From Acarospora socialis (taxonomy: Eukaryota > Ascomycota > Lecanoromycetes > Acarosporales > Acarosporaceae): DNA of 64,000 bases. Below, one piece after another: positions 34,728-47,469 of this stretch. Each line of letters begins with the position of its first letter. Position 1 is the first letter of the stretch. The stretch spans positions 62,001 to 126,000 of the forward strand of contig JAMYGW020000013.1 in the NCBI GenBank assembly GCA_025617375.2. Direction: 5' to 3'. Made by a program: the position numbers and the translations under genes. The notes under the pieces were generated by a model, which had not been told where the DNA came from, did not search any database, and was given only the letters and a program-made list of their open reading frames with translations.

Positions 34728-35844
34728 GTTGTGGTCTGCTGTGCATACATGCTGAGCAAGATTAGGTTGCTATGGCACGCAGCTTGTGCTCTCCGGCGAA
34801 CCTAGCAGTGAGGCACCTCTTCCTGATTGCAGACGTGTAGCTTTACAAGGCCTTCCTTCCTGTACTCTACGTCAGAGACAGTCAGTCAGCTATTTCCTCT
34901 AGCTGAAGCCCAGGCATCCAATTCCAAGCTGCAGAACTGAACCGTGACCGCAAACCTGTCAGCCATCTACAATGATAAATGATGTACGAGTAGGCCTCCA
35001 ACAGCCATTGCCAACCCCACCTCACCCATACAGTAAGCAGCGAGCCTGAGCCATCTAACGAAATACATCCAACTCGTGCCTCTCTAATCCCGCACCACCT
35101 CTCGATCTCGACTCAACAACAGGCAAACCTGACCCTTCCTTCCTTTCGTCCAGCCCATCCTACCAAACGACATGCTTCTACAGCACGACCTGGACGTGGT
35201 TTTCCTTTACGCTATTTAGAAATACCCCAGCCGCCAGTCTTTGTTCGCGTTTCTGACGAGGAATCTGCTATGGTGTGGGTTGGGCAGGATAGATACGGAC
35301 CATCGTGAACGGACGGACGGAGAGATAGACGGACACACTGATGACACAGCGTTTTCGAGGGAACGTTGACGTTGGGCTTGGCGTCGGCGTTGAAGTGCGG
35401 TTGCCTGGATTACTCGAAGTGCGCTAGCTGGCTGTAGGAGAGATGGGTTGGTGGAATGGAGCTTTGTTTTGCGGGATAAGGCGGGGGCTTGGATTCTTCT
35501 GGGGGTGGCTTTGGGATTGGAGGAATGCTTGGATGAGCAGGTAGGTAGATGGTTGGGTGTGTAGATGGATGAGAGGTGTGTTACTAACTCCGTGGGTAGG
35601 CAAGGGCTGATGATGATGGAAAAGGGCACGAGAAGGAGACGGGCAGACTGGTTGATTGATGGGCTGGGATATGATGAGGGCAAGATCTATCTATGGAAGC
35701 ATGGAGAGCTGGTACAGATAAGCTAGGGTGCAGACCGTCTGCCGCCCCGCTTTGCTTCTCTACTCGTCCGTCCGGAGCAAGTAGGACGTCAAAGCAGGCG
35801 ACAACGTCTGATCGCCTCGAACAACACACGGCAGTCACGTCACG
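34728..35844. other. Convergent 3' intergenic region
   Basis: This spacer separates the convergent 3' ends of the helicase and transporter genes. A minus-strand frame at 35216-35683 is Ser/Pro/Thr-biased with no domain; I read it as transporter 3' UTR or noise. No terminator-like structure stands out. Confidence 0.5.
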
Positions 35845-38037
35845 TCACACCTCACTCACCCCTTCCGTACCCACCACCCTCTTCCTCTTGCTCCCCTTGC
35901 CCGACAAATCCGCCAGAATCCCCTTCGTGATATCCCTCAACGCACCGATCGATTCAACAACCGGCCAGACGACGCAAATGAGCATGCTGATCCAGACCCA
36001 GATGAAGGAAACCACGATCCAGCCGGTGAAAACGGCCTTGGTGAAGATGTACTGGGTGCCGAAGAAGGTGAACGGAACGAGCACGATGGCGACGACGAAG
36101 AAGAAGGCAATTCCTATAGTCGCCAGTCGCTCGCCTTTCCGGACCAGCTCCGGGTCCATGGGCTCGATTTGTTTCGCTTCGAGGAAGTCGACGACTTCAT
36201 TGCCGGTTGGGACGATGGTTTCGGGGGCGGCTGCGCTGTGGGGTTCTTTGCTGATCCCGCCAGGAGAAGAGGTCGTGTGAAGCTCCTTTTCTGCCTGTGG
36301 GAGGATGCCGTTGATTTTGTTGTTGCGGGCCACGTGCTCCGGGTCGTTGGTGGTGAACTTTTTGGGGAAGAGTAGAGTGAGCACGACGGCAACGATGGCG
36401 CCACCGGCCGAGCTGGCGATGTTGCCTGCTACTGCGTTGATGGGGTCGCCGGTGGTCAGAACGGTGATGCTGCCGCTGCGCTTGGACGTAGTGACGAACC
36501 AGGCGGTCAATCCGAAAGAGAGGCCGAACCATGGAGCGAACCGAACTGCTGTCGTTGATACTCGAGGCCACAATAACATCAATCCCGATGGAATGGAGGC
36601 CCCGCCGACAATGATGCCCAGAACGGTCAGGAGCCAGGTCAGATTCACGTTGACGACATTGAAGATGCAGCAGATCACAGCCAGCACGAGAGCGTAGATG
36701 GCGATGCTGTAGTGAGAAACCTGAACGAGTTGATGGGAGGTGGCGTTCGGCTTGGTGTAAGTTTTGTAGACGTCAAACGTTAGGAGGGAGGAGACGGCAA
36801 TCAGTTCGGCGGACGTGGAACTGGTCACGGCCATGAACAAGAGAAGAAGCATAAGCGCTGCCCCACCTGTCCCGAGAAGTGCAATGGCTGTGGCGGGTGA
36901 AGAGAGACCAGCACCGTTTTGTTCTGCGGTCAGCGGATTGGGATAGGTAGGGAAAGCTTTGTTGTTGGTGAGAGCCGCACAACCAAGCCCCATGGCGGTA
37001 GCGAAACCGAAGGGTACGCCGTACCATGCTAAGCCTCCTAATAGGTACGCTTTGATTGAACTCTCTGGACGGGAGGCGATCGCTCTTTGCCAGTAGGCCT
37101 ACATCACCCATCCGATCAGCTATCAAGAATTCTTAGTGAAAGAAAGAATCCTCCATACCTGGTCCAGCCACACCGACGAGAAGCCCGCGACGAGAATGTC
37201 AATGGCGAAAACGAGGCCATTGATAGATTTGAAAGTAAGATATGAGCCCTTGTAGTTGCCCGCGATGGGCATCTGCTCGGAGGCCTCGACTAACATATCA
37301 TAGAATTTGGAAGGGCTGTCTGTGTTAGCCATCTGCGACAAGGCCCCGGGAAGTCTTGAACCCTACCTGCCAATAGGCTCGGAGGAGGTATAAGCCACGA
37401 AGCCAAAGACAAAGATCGCGATAAACAAGATGACGGTGTGCGTATAGTCCGCAATGAAGGTACTTCTCAATCCGCCGGCGATAACATAAGCCGCAACGAC
37501 CAAGGGGATCAGAAAGCAAGCGGCATAAACGTTCATACCAGTCATAGCACTGACGATCTGGGCCCCTCCCAGCACCAAGCAAGCTCCAACCAGCATATTG
37601 GTCATGAGTCCGTTATACAGAAACGTCGCGTGTGCGATCCTCCCATGCCTGGCCATCACGATCTCAGGAAAGGTATGAGCACCCGGCGCATTTCCCTTGA
37701 TCTTGATGGCGATCAAAGCGAACAGCAAGATCTGAAAGGTCCCCATCGCACCGTACCACATTGGCCCACTGATGCCATAGCTGTATGCGAACGTACTGCT
37801 CGTCAGCAACGTGGCCGACCAAGTGTAGCTCGAGACGATGCCCGCCGCGATCAAACCGGGCTTGACGCTGCGGGAGGCGGTGTTGAACTCCTCCGCTTGG
37901 CCAGTGGAGTAGGCCGTGTAGCGGTTCTGCAGGTAGGTGATGCCGAGCATGAGGGCTGCGAAGAAGCCTCCGATGCCAATGACGAAACCATAGCCGGCGC
38001 CGGGGGAGAGCACTTGGATGCCGGCTGTGGTGGACAT
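35845..38037 (-). CDS. dur3: Urea active transporter, DUR3-type sodium:solute symporter family
   Basis: The family imports urea (and in yeast polyamines) across the plasma membrane by proton symport. Exons 37367-38037, 37159-37315 and 35845-37098 (introns 51 and 60 bp) give 2,082 bp, 693 aa, the usual DUR3 length. Many hydrophobic helices are visible, beginning GAGYGFVIGIGGFFAALMLG. Family-typical segments are TAYSTGQAEEFNTASRSVK, GIVSSYTWSATLLTSSTFAY, GISGPMWYGAMGTFQILLF, TFPEIVMARHG and AVTSSTSAELIAVSSLLTFD. Splicing across exon 1/2 gives SEPIGSPSKFYDML. A hydrophilic loop (about 550-610) and a C-terminal KGSKRKRV basic patch lie on the presumed cytosolic side. Nitrogen-source regulation is usual for this family, but I did not verify GATA-factor sites. 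Some fungal homologues carry other substrates, so urea specificity is inferred from family resemblance. Confidence 0.9.
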
Positions 38038-40899
38038 GGTTGGGAGTATTGTTATGGCGGCATGTAGGGACAGAGAGGAAAGCTGAAGCGTTGAGGGTAC
38101 GTGTAGGGATGTGAGGACATGATATAGCACGACATGGGTAGGGAGACAGTTCACAGTGGTAGCTGGACGATATCACTATGCCTGATAGGCGTGGTAGACA
38201 CGCTGTGGGGAGTTGTGGGGATGCTTGCAAGCTCGGGTCAATCCCCCGCGCGATGAAAGTAAACATTTGCTGCTAGAGCTGTCCAAGAAGGAGGTTACCA
38301 TCTCCATGTCACGGATCCTATTTGCGGAACAGGTTCCGAAAGGCAGATAAGGGGGCTCTCTCAATGATATTGGATGTTGTACGAGTATGATTGGCATTCC
38401 ATAGTAGGTTGTCAGATACCTAGGTTACAGTACTTAGGCTGAGGGCTTGATCTAATTAGGTAGGTGATGGGCTTCTGTGACAATGAGGAATATTATGTAA
38501 GCAGGACTACTATCTTCGCTTGTGTGCTCTAAGGTACGAAGGCGTTTTGCAAAATTCTCCGCCATCCTTAGACTTCCCCCCACCTTCTGGGGGACCCTCA
38601 ACATCAGTACTTTTCAGAGCACAAATCACTCCTGAGATCTAGAGAACTGGTAGTGACAGATAATAGACTGAAACATCGGTGGGCCCAGTTGTCAGAGTTT
38701 GTATGATATCGTCACTGTATCTTGTCCAGGAGCAAGATCTGGGGGTGGTGGAGATTTTTGCAAATAGCCTTCGTACTTGTGTCAGACAAAACAAAAAAAA
38801 CCTTGAGTGCATGTTGAGGGCAGGAAGATGGCTATTTACTTTGTGTCTTTGATCGAAGCATATAGAGGGTAGTAACGGATGGCTAGAATTGTATGTTACT
38901 ACGTACGAGTACTATGGTAGCAGCACCTTAACCTAAGGCATGCTATATATACTGTGCTGCACTATGCTGCGTTCCAAGAAGTCAGTACTGCTTTGCTTTC
39001 AGGTTGCATTGAACCCAGAGGACTCCACAGTACCCGAGGCCTTGAGCTTACAAAGGGTGCCCAAAAGAATCGATGAGGAGAACGCAGTCAAGCCAAAAGT
39101 AGAGTTACTGGTACCCTCAGACGGCATGAGGCTCGCACATGAGCTTGGCATCAAGCTCGTAAGCTACTATGCTGTCTTCTCACTCGTTCACACGGTCCGG
39201 ACCTCTCCCTCCTCCTCCGCCGCCTCCTCCCTCTCCTGCTTCTGCTCCTTCTCTTGCTCCACCTTTACCTCCACCTCCACCTCCACCTCCACCCCCCAGC
39301 AACTCCGCGCTCCATTCAGGCGAAGGCCGCCGCAGAAGGAGGAGCAGAACCAGAACCAGAACCAGTACCAGGAGCGCCTTCTTATGCACCATCACCAACC
39401 ATCCCCTTTTCCTCGATCGTCCCAATTCTCCAATCGACGAGAGACACTCATATCCGTCTCAGTCCTTCTCCCCTTGTCGCCCTCGCTGCAGTAGATGTCT
39501 GTATACGGGCAGAGAGCCCAAGAGTTCGGACCCACCCACAACGCAGTGTTCCTCCACCCCACCATATCCTCAGGCTTCGACAGAGTGTAACGTACTGGAA
39601 GACCCCCCGGCCAGTCATAACCCCTCCTCCCATGTCCGGTTCGACATACACATGCGAGCGACCAGATCGGTCTGTCCCTGGACGTAGACATCCCTGTCTG
39701 TACCGGAATCAATGTCTAGATATCTTGAATGCGCAATGGCTAGAAAGTGTCAATATCCCCACTCAACGCAATGCGAGTTACTGATATCCTTGCTGCTTGA
39801 TATCGAGCCACGGAATCCGGAGGAGAGACATAATCCGCCCAGCTCGGGACAGAAATGAGAGAGGCTAGCAAGGTGGAGAAGAACATATCGCAGCCGTGTC
39901 CAACCGCCTCAATAATCATAAGGACTCCCTGGGCGGGAAATCCATCCCACGTAGTGACCAGGAATGCGAACAGATAGCGCAAAGAGAAGAATTGAAGGAT
40001 CCTTGGCCCAGGCTGTTCCTGAACCCAAACCAACGGATGTTCTGGACTTAGTCTCCACCTATCACCGCGCCCCATAAGTTACGCACTTCGTGGCACGGGA
40101 GTCCGCTCGAGCCCAACATGTATGTGGACTAGATGCAGCATGTCTCGAGATACGGTCCCTTCCAAGGAGGAACCATGTCTATCGGCACAGACTCATAAGA
40201 CAAGATACCGTGCGCCGTTCTACAGGTGAAGGGACAGGAGCGTGAAGCCCCGACAGGCTGGCGGGGGAGAGGGCTGAGAAGACGAATAGACCCGGATTCC
40301 GCGCGTCCATGTGACTGTGTAAGACGGCCAACATCATTGGACGTAATCTAAAGAATTTTATGCTTATGATAGTGATCAACAACGACGATACATCATTTTG
40401 CCGAAATCGCTGAATGTTGTCGGCGAAGAAGTGCGGCCAAGTGCTGCTTAGTAAGCAGTTTCTAGCCCTGACAAAGTACAGTACCTAGGGGCAGGCATTG
40501 AGTCATATAGGTTTGCTGATACGTACAGATTCAAGTAGAGTTCTGTCTGGAACGTTTGCTTGCCGGAATATACAAAGGTTCGACTAGACATCGCTCCACT
40601 AAATTGACGGAGTTCTGAGCTGTAGAAAGAAGTAATCCCATCCCTGCATCCCCGCCAGCCAGCCAGCCAGCCAGTAGAGTGACCCGCTCGCTCAGCCGAT
40701 TGAAAATAAAAAGCAGGAATGGTACTCATACGCCTATATTTGAAGGTCCTCGGCACGATGTCCAGAATGTATCAAAACCAAATGGGCCACTGCGCCGCAG
40801 ATATGGAGAAAGATGAACACCAGAGAGAGAGAAACCAAACATGTTTAACGGGAACGAAAATTATGAACCTCCAACACGAATAAGAAGTTAGATCGTGAT
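38038..40899. other. 2.9-kb intergenic region with low-complexity and possible gene relic
   Basis: No intact gene is supported. On the plus strand 39200-39360 is Pro/Ser-coding low complexity built from TCCACC repeats. On the minus strand a 111-codon frame (39740-40075) encodes hydrophobic segments (LQFFSLRYLFAFLVTTWDGF) that could be part of a decayed membrane-protein gene, but no neighbouring exons complete it. A CCAG repeat (about five copies) lies at 40656-40674. Confidence 0.45.
40656..40674. repeat. CCAG tetranucleotide microsatellite
   Basis: About five tandem CCAG units occur in an otherwise unremarkable spacer, about 250 bp beyond the stop of the Rho1 exchange factor gene. Confidence 0.8.
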
Positions 40900-43800
40900 T
40901 TAATCCTTCTGCCCTTCATTAATAACCAATTCGACAACGAGCTGTGTGCGTTCATGTTCCGGATGTTGCAAGCTGATCTTCACCGTGCGCCCTCTCGCTT
41001 CCCCGCCATACGTATTAGCAATACCCGCATTATTCCCGGTACCACCTAGGCCGTCATCGAGACACTTGACGTCGCGTCCGGCAATGACTTGGCGCAGTCG
41101 GCCGTTCTGCGCGTTTCTGACCTCGACGAAATCGCTGTCGAAGAGCAGGATGTAGGGCCCGTAGACGGTGGCGGCCTTGGCTTTGCCGACAAACTCCATG
41201 ATGACGCCGCGCGAGACGTCGCCGTGCTTGTTGACGTAGACGGCGCACTCCTCGTAGGCGAGGAGGAATTCGCTGTCGCTGAGCCGGAACATGCCGAGCG
41301 GTTTGAGCTCCTTGATGCGAGCGGCGATGGTGCTGACATGCGGGGCTTTGGTGTCGGGAATGGAGAGGGGGAGCTTTTTATCAAGGGTGAGGACCTCGAT
41401 GCCGCGGGCGGTGGAGATGGCGAGGGAGGAGTGGAACAGATTGAGCGTATAGGTATCGGTCGGGATGTAGAAGTCATCAAAGTCGCGGAAAAACTCGGTT
41501 GTGCCGCGGCGGGACAGAGATGAGGTGAAGCGGGAGCGCTTTTCGGTGGATTTCTGGTAGACTGGTTCGAGCACCTGAGGAGGGATAGTCAGTAATCGTC
41601 ATCAGTATGGGGATGTGATTGGGTTCAAGTTACTTTAAAGATTGAGGAGGCACCCTCTCGCTTCTTGTAGAATACGAGAGTACGGTCTTTCATTCGGCCT
41701 GTTGCAAAGAAGCCGACATCTCGATTACCAGAGAGTTTTTGTGGGGCGCGGCGGGCGGAGTCATTTTGTGGCTGGTGACCATTGACTGGACAGACAGCAT
41801 CGAGATGATACGCTATCAGAGATTTATCTGCAATGAGCAGGAAGAGACTGAATTCTTCCAGCACCGCTATCTGCGTAACCCGTGTTTGAGAAATTGCCTT
41901 GTCCGACGTCAGCATGGTCAAATACAATTATCCATGAGGTCGCTCACCCTACTCCAACCTCTTGGATTCTCATAGTCGGAGATGAAGACACCATAATCCG
42001 TTCCAACTGCTACCATTTGTTTACCGTATGGTTGCATGAATGTAGTAGCGCAATTGACGACCGCTCGGCAGATGGGTAGGGGACGTTCTAAGCTGTTGTA
42101 AAGTTCCTCCACCTTCCTGACAGCCCTGTCAAGTGGAGTGCCTCTGATAACCACTTGCTTTGCACCCCCGGACATGGTGTCATACGCAAAGGCAGTGTCA
42201 GCCAACACTCTCAACCGCAGGGGCTCAGCATTCTGCATGAATAACGAAGCGGCGTGTCTCGTTTTAGCTTCTAGGATCTTCTCACACCAATCCTGTCGGT
42301 TCTGCGCCGTAGGAGCATAGAGTGTGTAGACCTCGGATTTGCCAAGATGTTTGATCCGGAAGGGATACAAGACCTTTTCGTCCTTGCCGCCTTCCAGCGT
42401 GGTGTTGGGGACCATAATTCTGCCCGATGCAGTCGTGCTGACAGAGGTAACCGATGTATTGGTGTTAGTGTGAGTCAGAGTTCCAGGGCCAGTGCCGTTT
42501 TGATTCGAGATTGTTCGCCCGAGTCGACTTTCTTGAGGAGTTTGAACTTTAGGTGTGACTGTTGTGACGGAAATACCCTTCATGGACGACTTCACTACCG
42601 GGTCATCATTCGTGTTTTCGAGCACCAGAAGATCCATGGGTATAGGCTAGGGTGCTGTTAGACCATATCACAGCCTTCAAGCGCATACTTACTAGTTTTG
42701 AGACATCATATTTCTCGTACTTCAAGCCCCCGGCAGCATCTCGTTGAGACGATGCCTTTGCCAGAACTAGATAGTGGTCGAAAAGAATCGCGTGCGTGTC
42801 TAACCAATTAAAGCGTCTGTCTCCTAACCTTTGCAGGTCACCCTGAAAGATAAGTTCTCGGCCGAGATGGGTCAGATTCAGTTCTACGCCAACCATATTG
42901 GCTCTCAAGACAAGCTTGGTTGCCAGTTCAGCCAGGTCGGTTTTCTTTGACATCTCAGCAACTCTGGCATCGCATTCGAGTGTGACAACTTTGATCTCTT
43001 CAATAGCTACTTGCAGGTTGTGCTTCTCTTCCGTGTCTTGTACCATGTTCTTATGCACGGTCGACAGCAGAAGTCCATATCGCTGTAACCGAGTAATCGG
43101 CGCCTTGAGATAGGTATCCCATCCGAGTCGTTTCGAGCGTTCGTTATCCTGCATTTGATCTAGAAATTGCCGGAAGAGGATGTTTCGCTCCGCTTCTTTT
43201 CTGACCGTTGCAGTGGCGTTCGGAAAACTTGCAGCATACTCGATATAGGGCCCCTTGGCTTTACGAATCCACTCTCTGAAGATATCTGCAAAACCAACCA
43301 CCCATGGCCCCTGCTCTTGCTGGCGATATTTCAACTGTGCAAGGAGGAAGTCCTCGTTGACCTTCTTAATCGCATCCACCTTGCCGAAGACGTCTTTGAT
43401 AAAAGTGTCTATACGTTTGGGGGTGATGATCGGTGGTTGCCACTTCTGCAGCTCGTCTCGGTACAAGATCCGTAAGACATTCAGCTGATCCATGAAGAAA
43501 TCCTCGCTTGTGACAATCTCGTGCAAGTTGTTCTGCCGCTCGATTTCCTTTTTATTGACGCCCTCAAGGGAGTCTTTGTCCACCTTGTAGAAGGTAATCC
43601 AGTCCTCTGCCTTCCTTTGCGGCTCCAGAATCTGCGTCTGTAAATTGATTTTCTTCAGAGTTCGCATACAGTGGTACGAGTAACACCTCGGAGGCGTGGT
43701 ATGAGGGGGCGTGGTATGAGTGTGTAACCGAGGGGCGTAGCAGCCAGTTCCAGTAATCTGGAATAGTACACCCGACATGCTCTCACCGCTAAACCTCACC

Positions 43801-46526
43801 CATTCTTCCTCCTTGATTAGTGTGCCGGCGTCGAACATGTCTCGGACAATACGAGCACCAAGCGTCTCGGCATCTGCTGTGTTCATGGTCGGCACCTTAT
43901 GCGTGAAGAGGGCAACGATGCCGTCGACTATAGCGTGCTCTTTCAGATCAGTCTCATCCTCGGTCATATCCTTCATCCATGTCACAATGGAGCTCAACGC
44001 CCAAGGTTCCGTGCATTTTTTGAACTCTGAAGTAGAAAGCTTGGCAGGATTGTACTTCTTTCGCTTGCCTGCGGGAATCGCTGGCAAATCAAGCGTGATA
44101 CTGCTCTGAGGTGTTGCCGAATCATAACCCAGATCCGAAGGAGACATGCCAGTACGTATTGCCTGTTTCACCAGCTTTGCCCGACGTTCTTCCGCGTCGG
44201 TCTTCGACCGTATTGGAGGCACAGTTTGCGGTGTATTGCTATGACTTGATAAGGAGGAAGATCTCGGTACAGGAGCTCCGGACGGGCTTAGCAATGTCTG
44301 AGCGTAGCTGTCCGGCGCTGCCGGGTACACTGGACGGCCAAACTGGTCGACCTGCTGGCTCTGTGCATTCCTCTGATATGTTCCCGCAGGCATCAGTTGC
44401 GGTATCCGGTTATTTGTCAGTGGTCTTCCAGGCGCAGGCGGTAACGGGCGCTGAGAGCTTAATCCAGGGTGATAGAACATTTCCGGTAAATCCTGCTTCG
44501 CTGGACTTTGACTTCCAGATCTCTGGCTCAGCTCAGACTCTACGAGATTGGCTTCATCACCATCGTCGAAACTTAGCCTTCGTCGATGCGGACTCGGTTC
44601 GGCTAGCCCACCCGTGCCAAAAGTGTCCACTCTCGCACCAGCGCCGAATGATGGAAACGGATGGATATCATCTTGGTCCGGTATTAGATAGTCATATAGG
44701 TCACCACCTGCCATCATAGCCTCGGCTGACATCTCGGACCTGCGCCAAGACCCGGGTGTAGGCAACGGACGGCTTTGGTCTTCCATTTCACTGGTGTTAC
44801 CCTGGCTGCTATGCTGTGAGGTGGGAACGTCGCCATATGCCATATGACCCTCATAACCCCCTCCGTAGAGATCCATATCCACATGGATGTCACTATCACT
44901 GCTCAGCTCGGCAGTGGAAGAGTCTGCGGTTGGTGCTGTTTGCTGAGATCCAAAGGTACCGAACAGGGGTCCTCCACCGCTCTCTCTTCGAGCCTCATCA
45001 GCTGCCTCTTGCTCTTCAGCCATTTGCATTGCCGCCAGCCCTGCCGCTGCTTCCGCATCACTCTCGTCGCTATACGCATCGTAGTTGACATACTGCCCGG
45101 TGCCTGTAGCACTGACATGGCCATTCGTATGCACACGCTCCGTGTTCGGTGAGACTGATGTTCGTCCTGCAGCAGAGAAGAGCGCTGTTGGCTCGTCCTC
45201 TTCGTGAATGGGCGACTGATGACTGATCCTCTCGGCTCGAGGACTCCGTCGAGGTGCCGTGGAGCTACTGCTGGTGTCCATGTACGCAGCCTCGATTTCT
45301 TTCATTAGCTCCTCGTACCGCAACTCCTCCTCAGTTCGACTAAGGGTATTACTATCGCCATTGTTGTCAATAAAATAGTCTGGATCAGGTGGTGGTCCTG
45401 GAAGCGGTCGGAGCTGGGGATGTCGCCCAACAGTATCCATGCGTCGCGGTGAATGTTGAGGGGGCAGTGGCCCAGGTGTCGGTGGAAGCGAGGCGCCCGG
45501 CGAGTTATGTGAAGAGGTAGAGGTACGGCTCACTCGGCGTGAAGGGGAGCTTTGGCTGGTGTAGCTATGATAATCGGGGAGCGAGGGGAGACGGTGATGA
45601 GGTGATGATTGGTTGTGAGGCATTTGCACATGCTGGCTGTTACTGTGTGTCAAGTTTTGAGATAGTGGTCGTGGTTGTACCGTTCGCATGTCATCCATTG
45701 GACGTGACCCTGCAGCCGGTGGAAATGCTGCGGCAGTGGGCGTCGGCGGAGCGAAGGTAGAAGGACGCGGAGGAAGAGGTGCGGATCCTGGTGCTTGGAT
45801 GATGGGTGATGAATAGCGGTTCGGCGAGTATGTTTGATAGCCGGAGTGTTGTGACGCTATGGAATCATACTGTGAGCCGGTCCACCCACCAGATCCTCCT
45901 TGTTGAGACCGGGGAGGAAGAGGAGGTAGACGAGGCGGTTGGATGGGCGCGGTGTATGAGGTCGGTGTCGTGTAAGTGGTTGGTGCTGGTCCAGCGTAGG
46001 TGGAATGACGTGGGGTATTCGAAGCGGTATAGTCAGCGGGATTGTAGGGTTGCTGATTTGAGCCATAGACCTGGCTCGCCCTACTGTATGCTGACGGGTT
46101 GTACTGTTGTGACTGGGTTCGAGCGAACTGCTGAGGGTTGTAGGTCGACTGGAGCGGAGGTGAGTTCGGGGGTGGGCGCTGCTGTTGATAGCCTGACAGG
46201 GCTAGCCCGTACGTAGCCGTCCGATTCGGAAGTGGCGGACTCGGTATACCCATGAAGAGCTCATCAGGCTGTATGCTGGCGCCACCGCCCGAGGGATAAT
46301 CTCCGACCCCCCAGCCATATCCTCCATGTCCCGGAACATGATTCGCCCCGCCATCGTCTTCATCGTGCAACAGCGCATCATCCCCAGTATCGAAGCTTGA
46401 CGTTCTTCTCACGTACTGATCCTGCCCTCGAGGTGACGGTGAATAGCTGGCTTGCTGGGCCGAAGAAGATTGGTGCGCATTCCTCTGATGGCCGTAGTAG
46501 TTTTGCCCGTTCTGGGAATAAGCCAT
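40900..46526 (-). CDS. rom2: Rho1 guanine nucleotide exchange factor, ROM2-like (DEP-DH-PH-CNH, 1,823 aa)
   Basis: It activates Rho1 GTPase in the cell-wall integrity and actin polarity pathway at the plasma membrane. Exons 42693-46526, 41948-42646, 41634-41897 and 40900-41574 (introns 46, 50 and 59 bp, all phase 0) give 5,472 bp. Residues 1-800 are disordered, rich in Pro/Ser/Gln/Tyr. A DEP-like module (about 830-925: LSSIVTWMKDMTEDE, MSGVLFQITG) leads to the Dbl-homology domain (about 995-1185: RQNNLHEIVTSEDFFMDQLN, FREWIRKAKGPYIEYA, APITRLQRYGLLLSTVHKN). The PH domain follows (LNLTHLGRELIFQGDLQR, THAILFDHYLVLAK, then MDLLVLENTNDDPVVKS after the first intron). The C-terminal CNH domain has AVGTDYGVFISDYENPRGW, EEFSLFLLIADKSLIAYHLD and RLSDSEFLLAYEECAVYVNK. 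A His/Thr/Pro insert lies between DEP and DH (43676-43733). The domain order is that of yeast Rom1/Rom2. Confidence 0.94.
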
Positions 46527-47469
46527 GGCACAACAGTCTCAACGGAGTCAGACCGTGATGGTCGGGAAAAGCAGTTGCTTGAGTGCCGTTGGAGCTAGGC
46601 AAGACAGGGTCTGTCCTCCGCAATTGCTTATCGGATGGTGAGTGGTGTTGGCCAACCCTGAGTACATCCCATCAGGCTCGTCTTACGCCTTGGAAGGCTC
46701 AGATCGAAGCCAAGCACAGCTATCCTTGGTAGGTTGGATTGTGGGGCTTGCTCTAGATGTAAAGGTGCAAGGCTGGACAGGCGCGACTCATTAGTTATTC
46801 TCCAGATCCAAAACTCGAAGACTCGAAATGTCGCAGTTAGATGGTCGTACGGTAGCTGCACAGTATTAGCGGGGCCCCATGCAGCCTGTTGTCCCAGATT
46901 CTTTTCCGACAGACCAGCTGTGACCGCGGTAGACACGAGTACAGTAAGGTAAGCAAGGTATGACAGGTACGGGGTGGTACAACTACAAGAACCGTACCCG
47001 TACAGTTCGAGGTTCGAGGGTTGTAAATAAATGGGCCCTCCCCTTTCATCTTTACAAATTTCAAATTTGAATTGTCCACAACAGGAGACTTGAAGTCATA
47101 TAATCTCTCAGAAGTACTCTACTGAGTTGTATCTACCAACAACAGAATTCAGCTCATTTCTGTGATTGTGCCGTATATATCAAGGTGAGAGTATCATGTT
47201 ATATTTCAGCCACTTTTTGTCTCTACAGAATTCTGAAAGTTTTACTACATATTTCATTATACACGTGTAACACAATGATTCTAACGGCAACTTTATGGGA
47301 GCTAGGGATGAAGTGTTGTGAACACAATTATGAGTGGCTGTAAATGCTGTATGTTGTGATCCTGGCATTCATATACAGTTCTCGCGGCACAGCAGCGGGG
47401 CCGTTGTCATTGACTACGTCCGCATCATTGTCTGCAATACTTCTACTCTTCCAAAATCCACAGCAATAG
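46527..47469. other. Divergent intergenic region upstream of the Rho1 exchange factor gene
   Basis: Promoter of the minus-strand exchange factor on the left. The right half (about 47040-47340) is AT-rich with an AAATTTCAAATTTGAATT near-palindrome at about 47056. No gene is supported. Confidence 0.5.

Noticed and set aside
35216-35683. 155-codon minus-strand ORF downstream of the urea transporter
   Set aside because: Ser/Pro/Thr bias, no domain and position in the 3' UTR make it unlikely to be a gene.
39169-39784. Plus-strand Pro-rich frames of 172-184 codons
   Set aside because: They are low-complexity TCCACC/CTCC repeats open in several frames, with no conserved segment.
41046-41523. Long frames on both strands (up to 144 codons) over the last exon of the Rho1 exchange factor
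   Set aside because: They overlap the CNH domain, which is clearly the coding frame. High third-position C makes alternative frames open.
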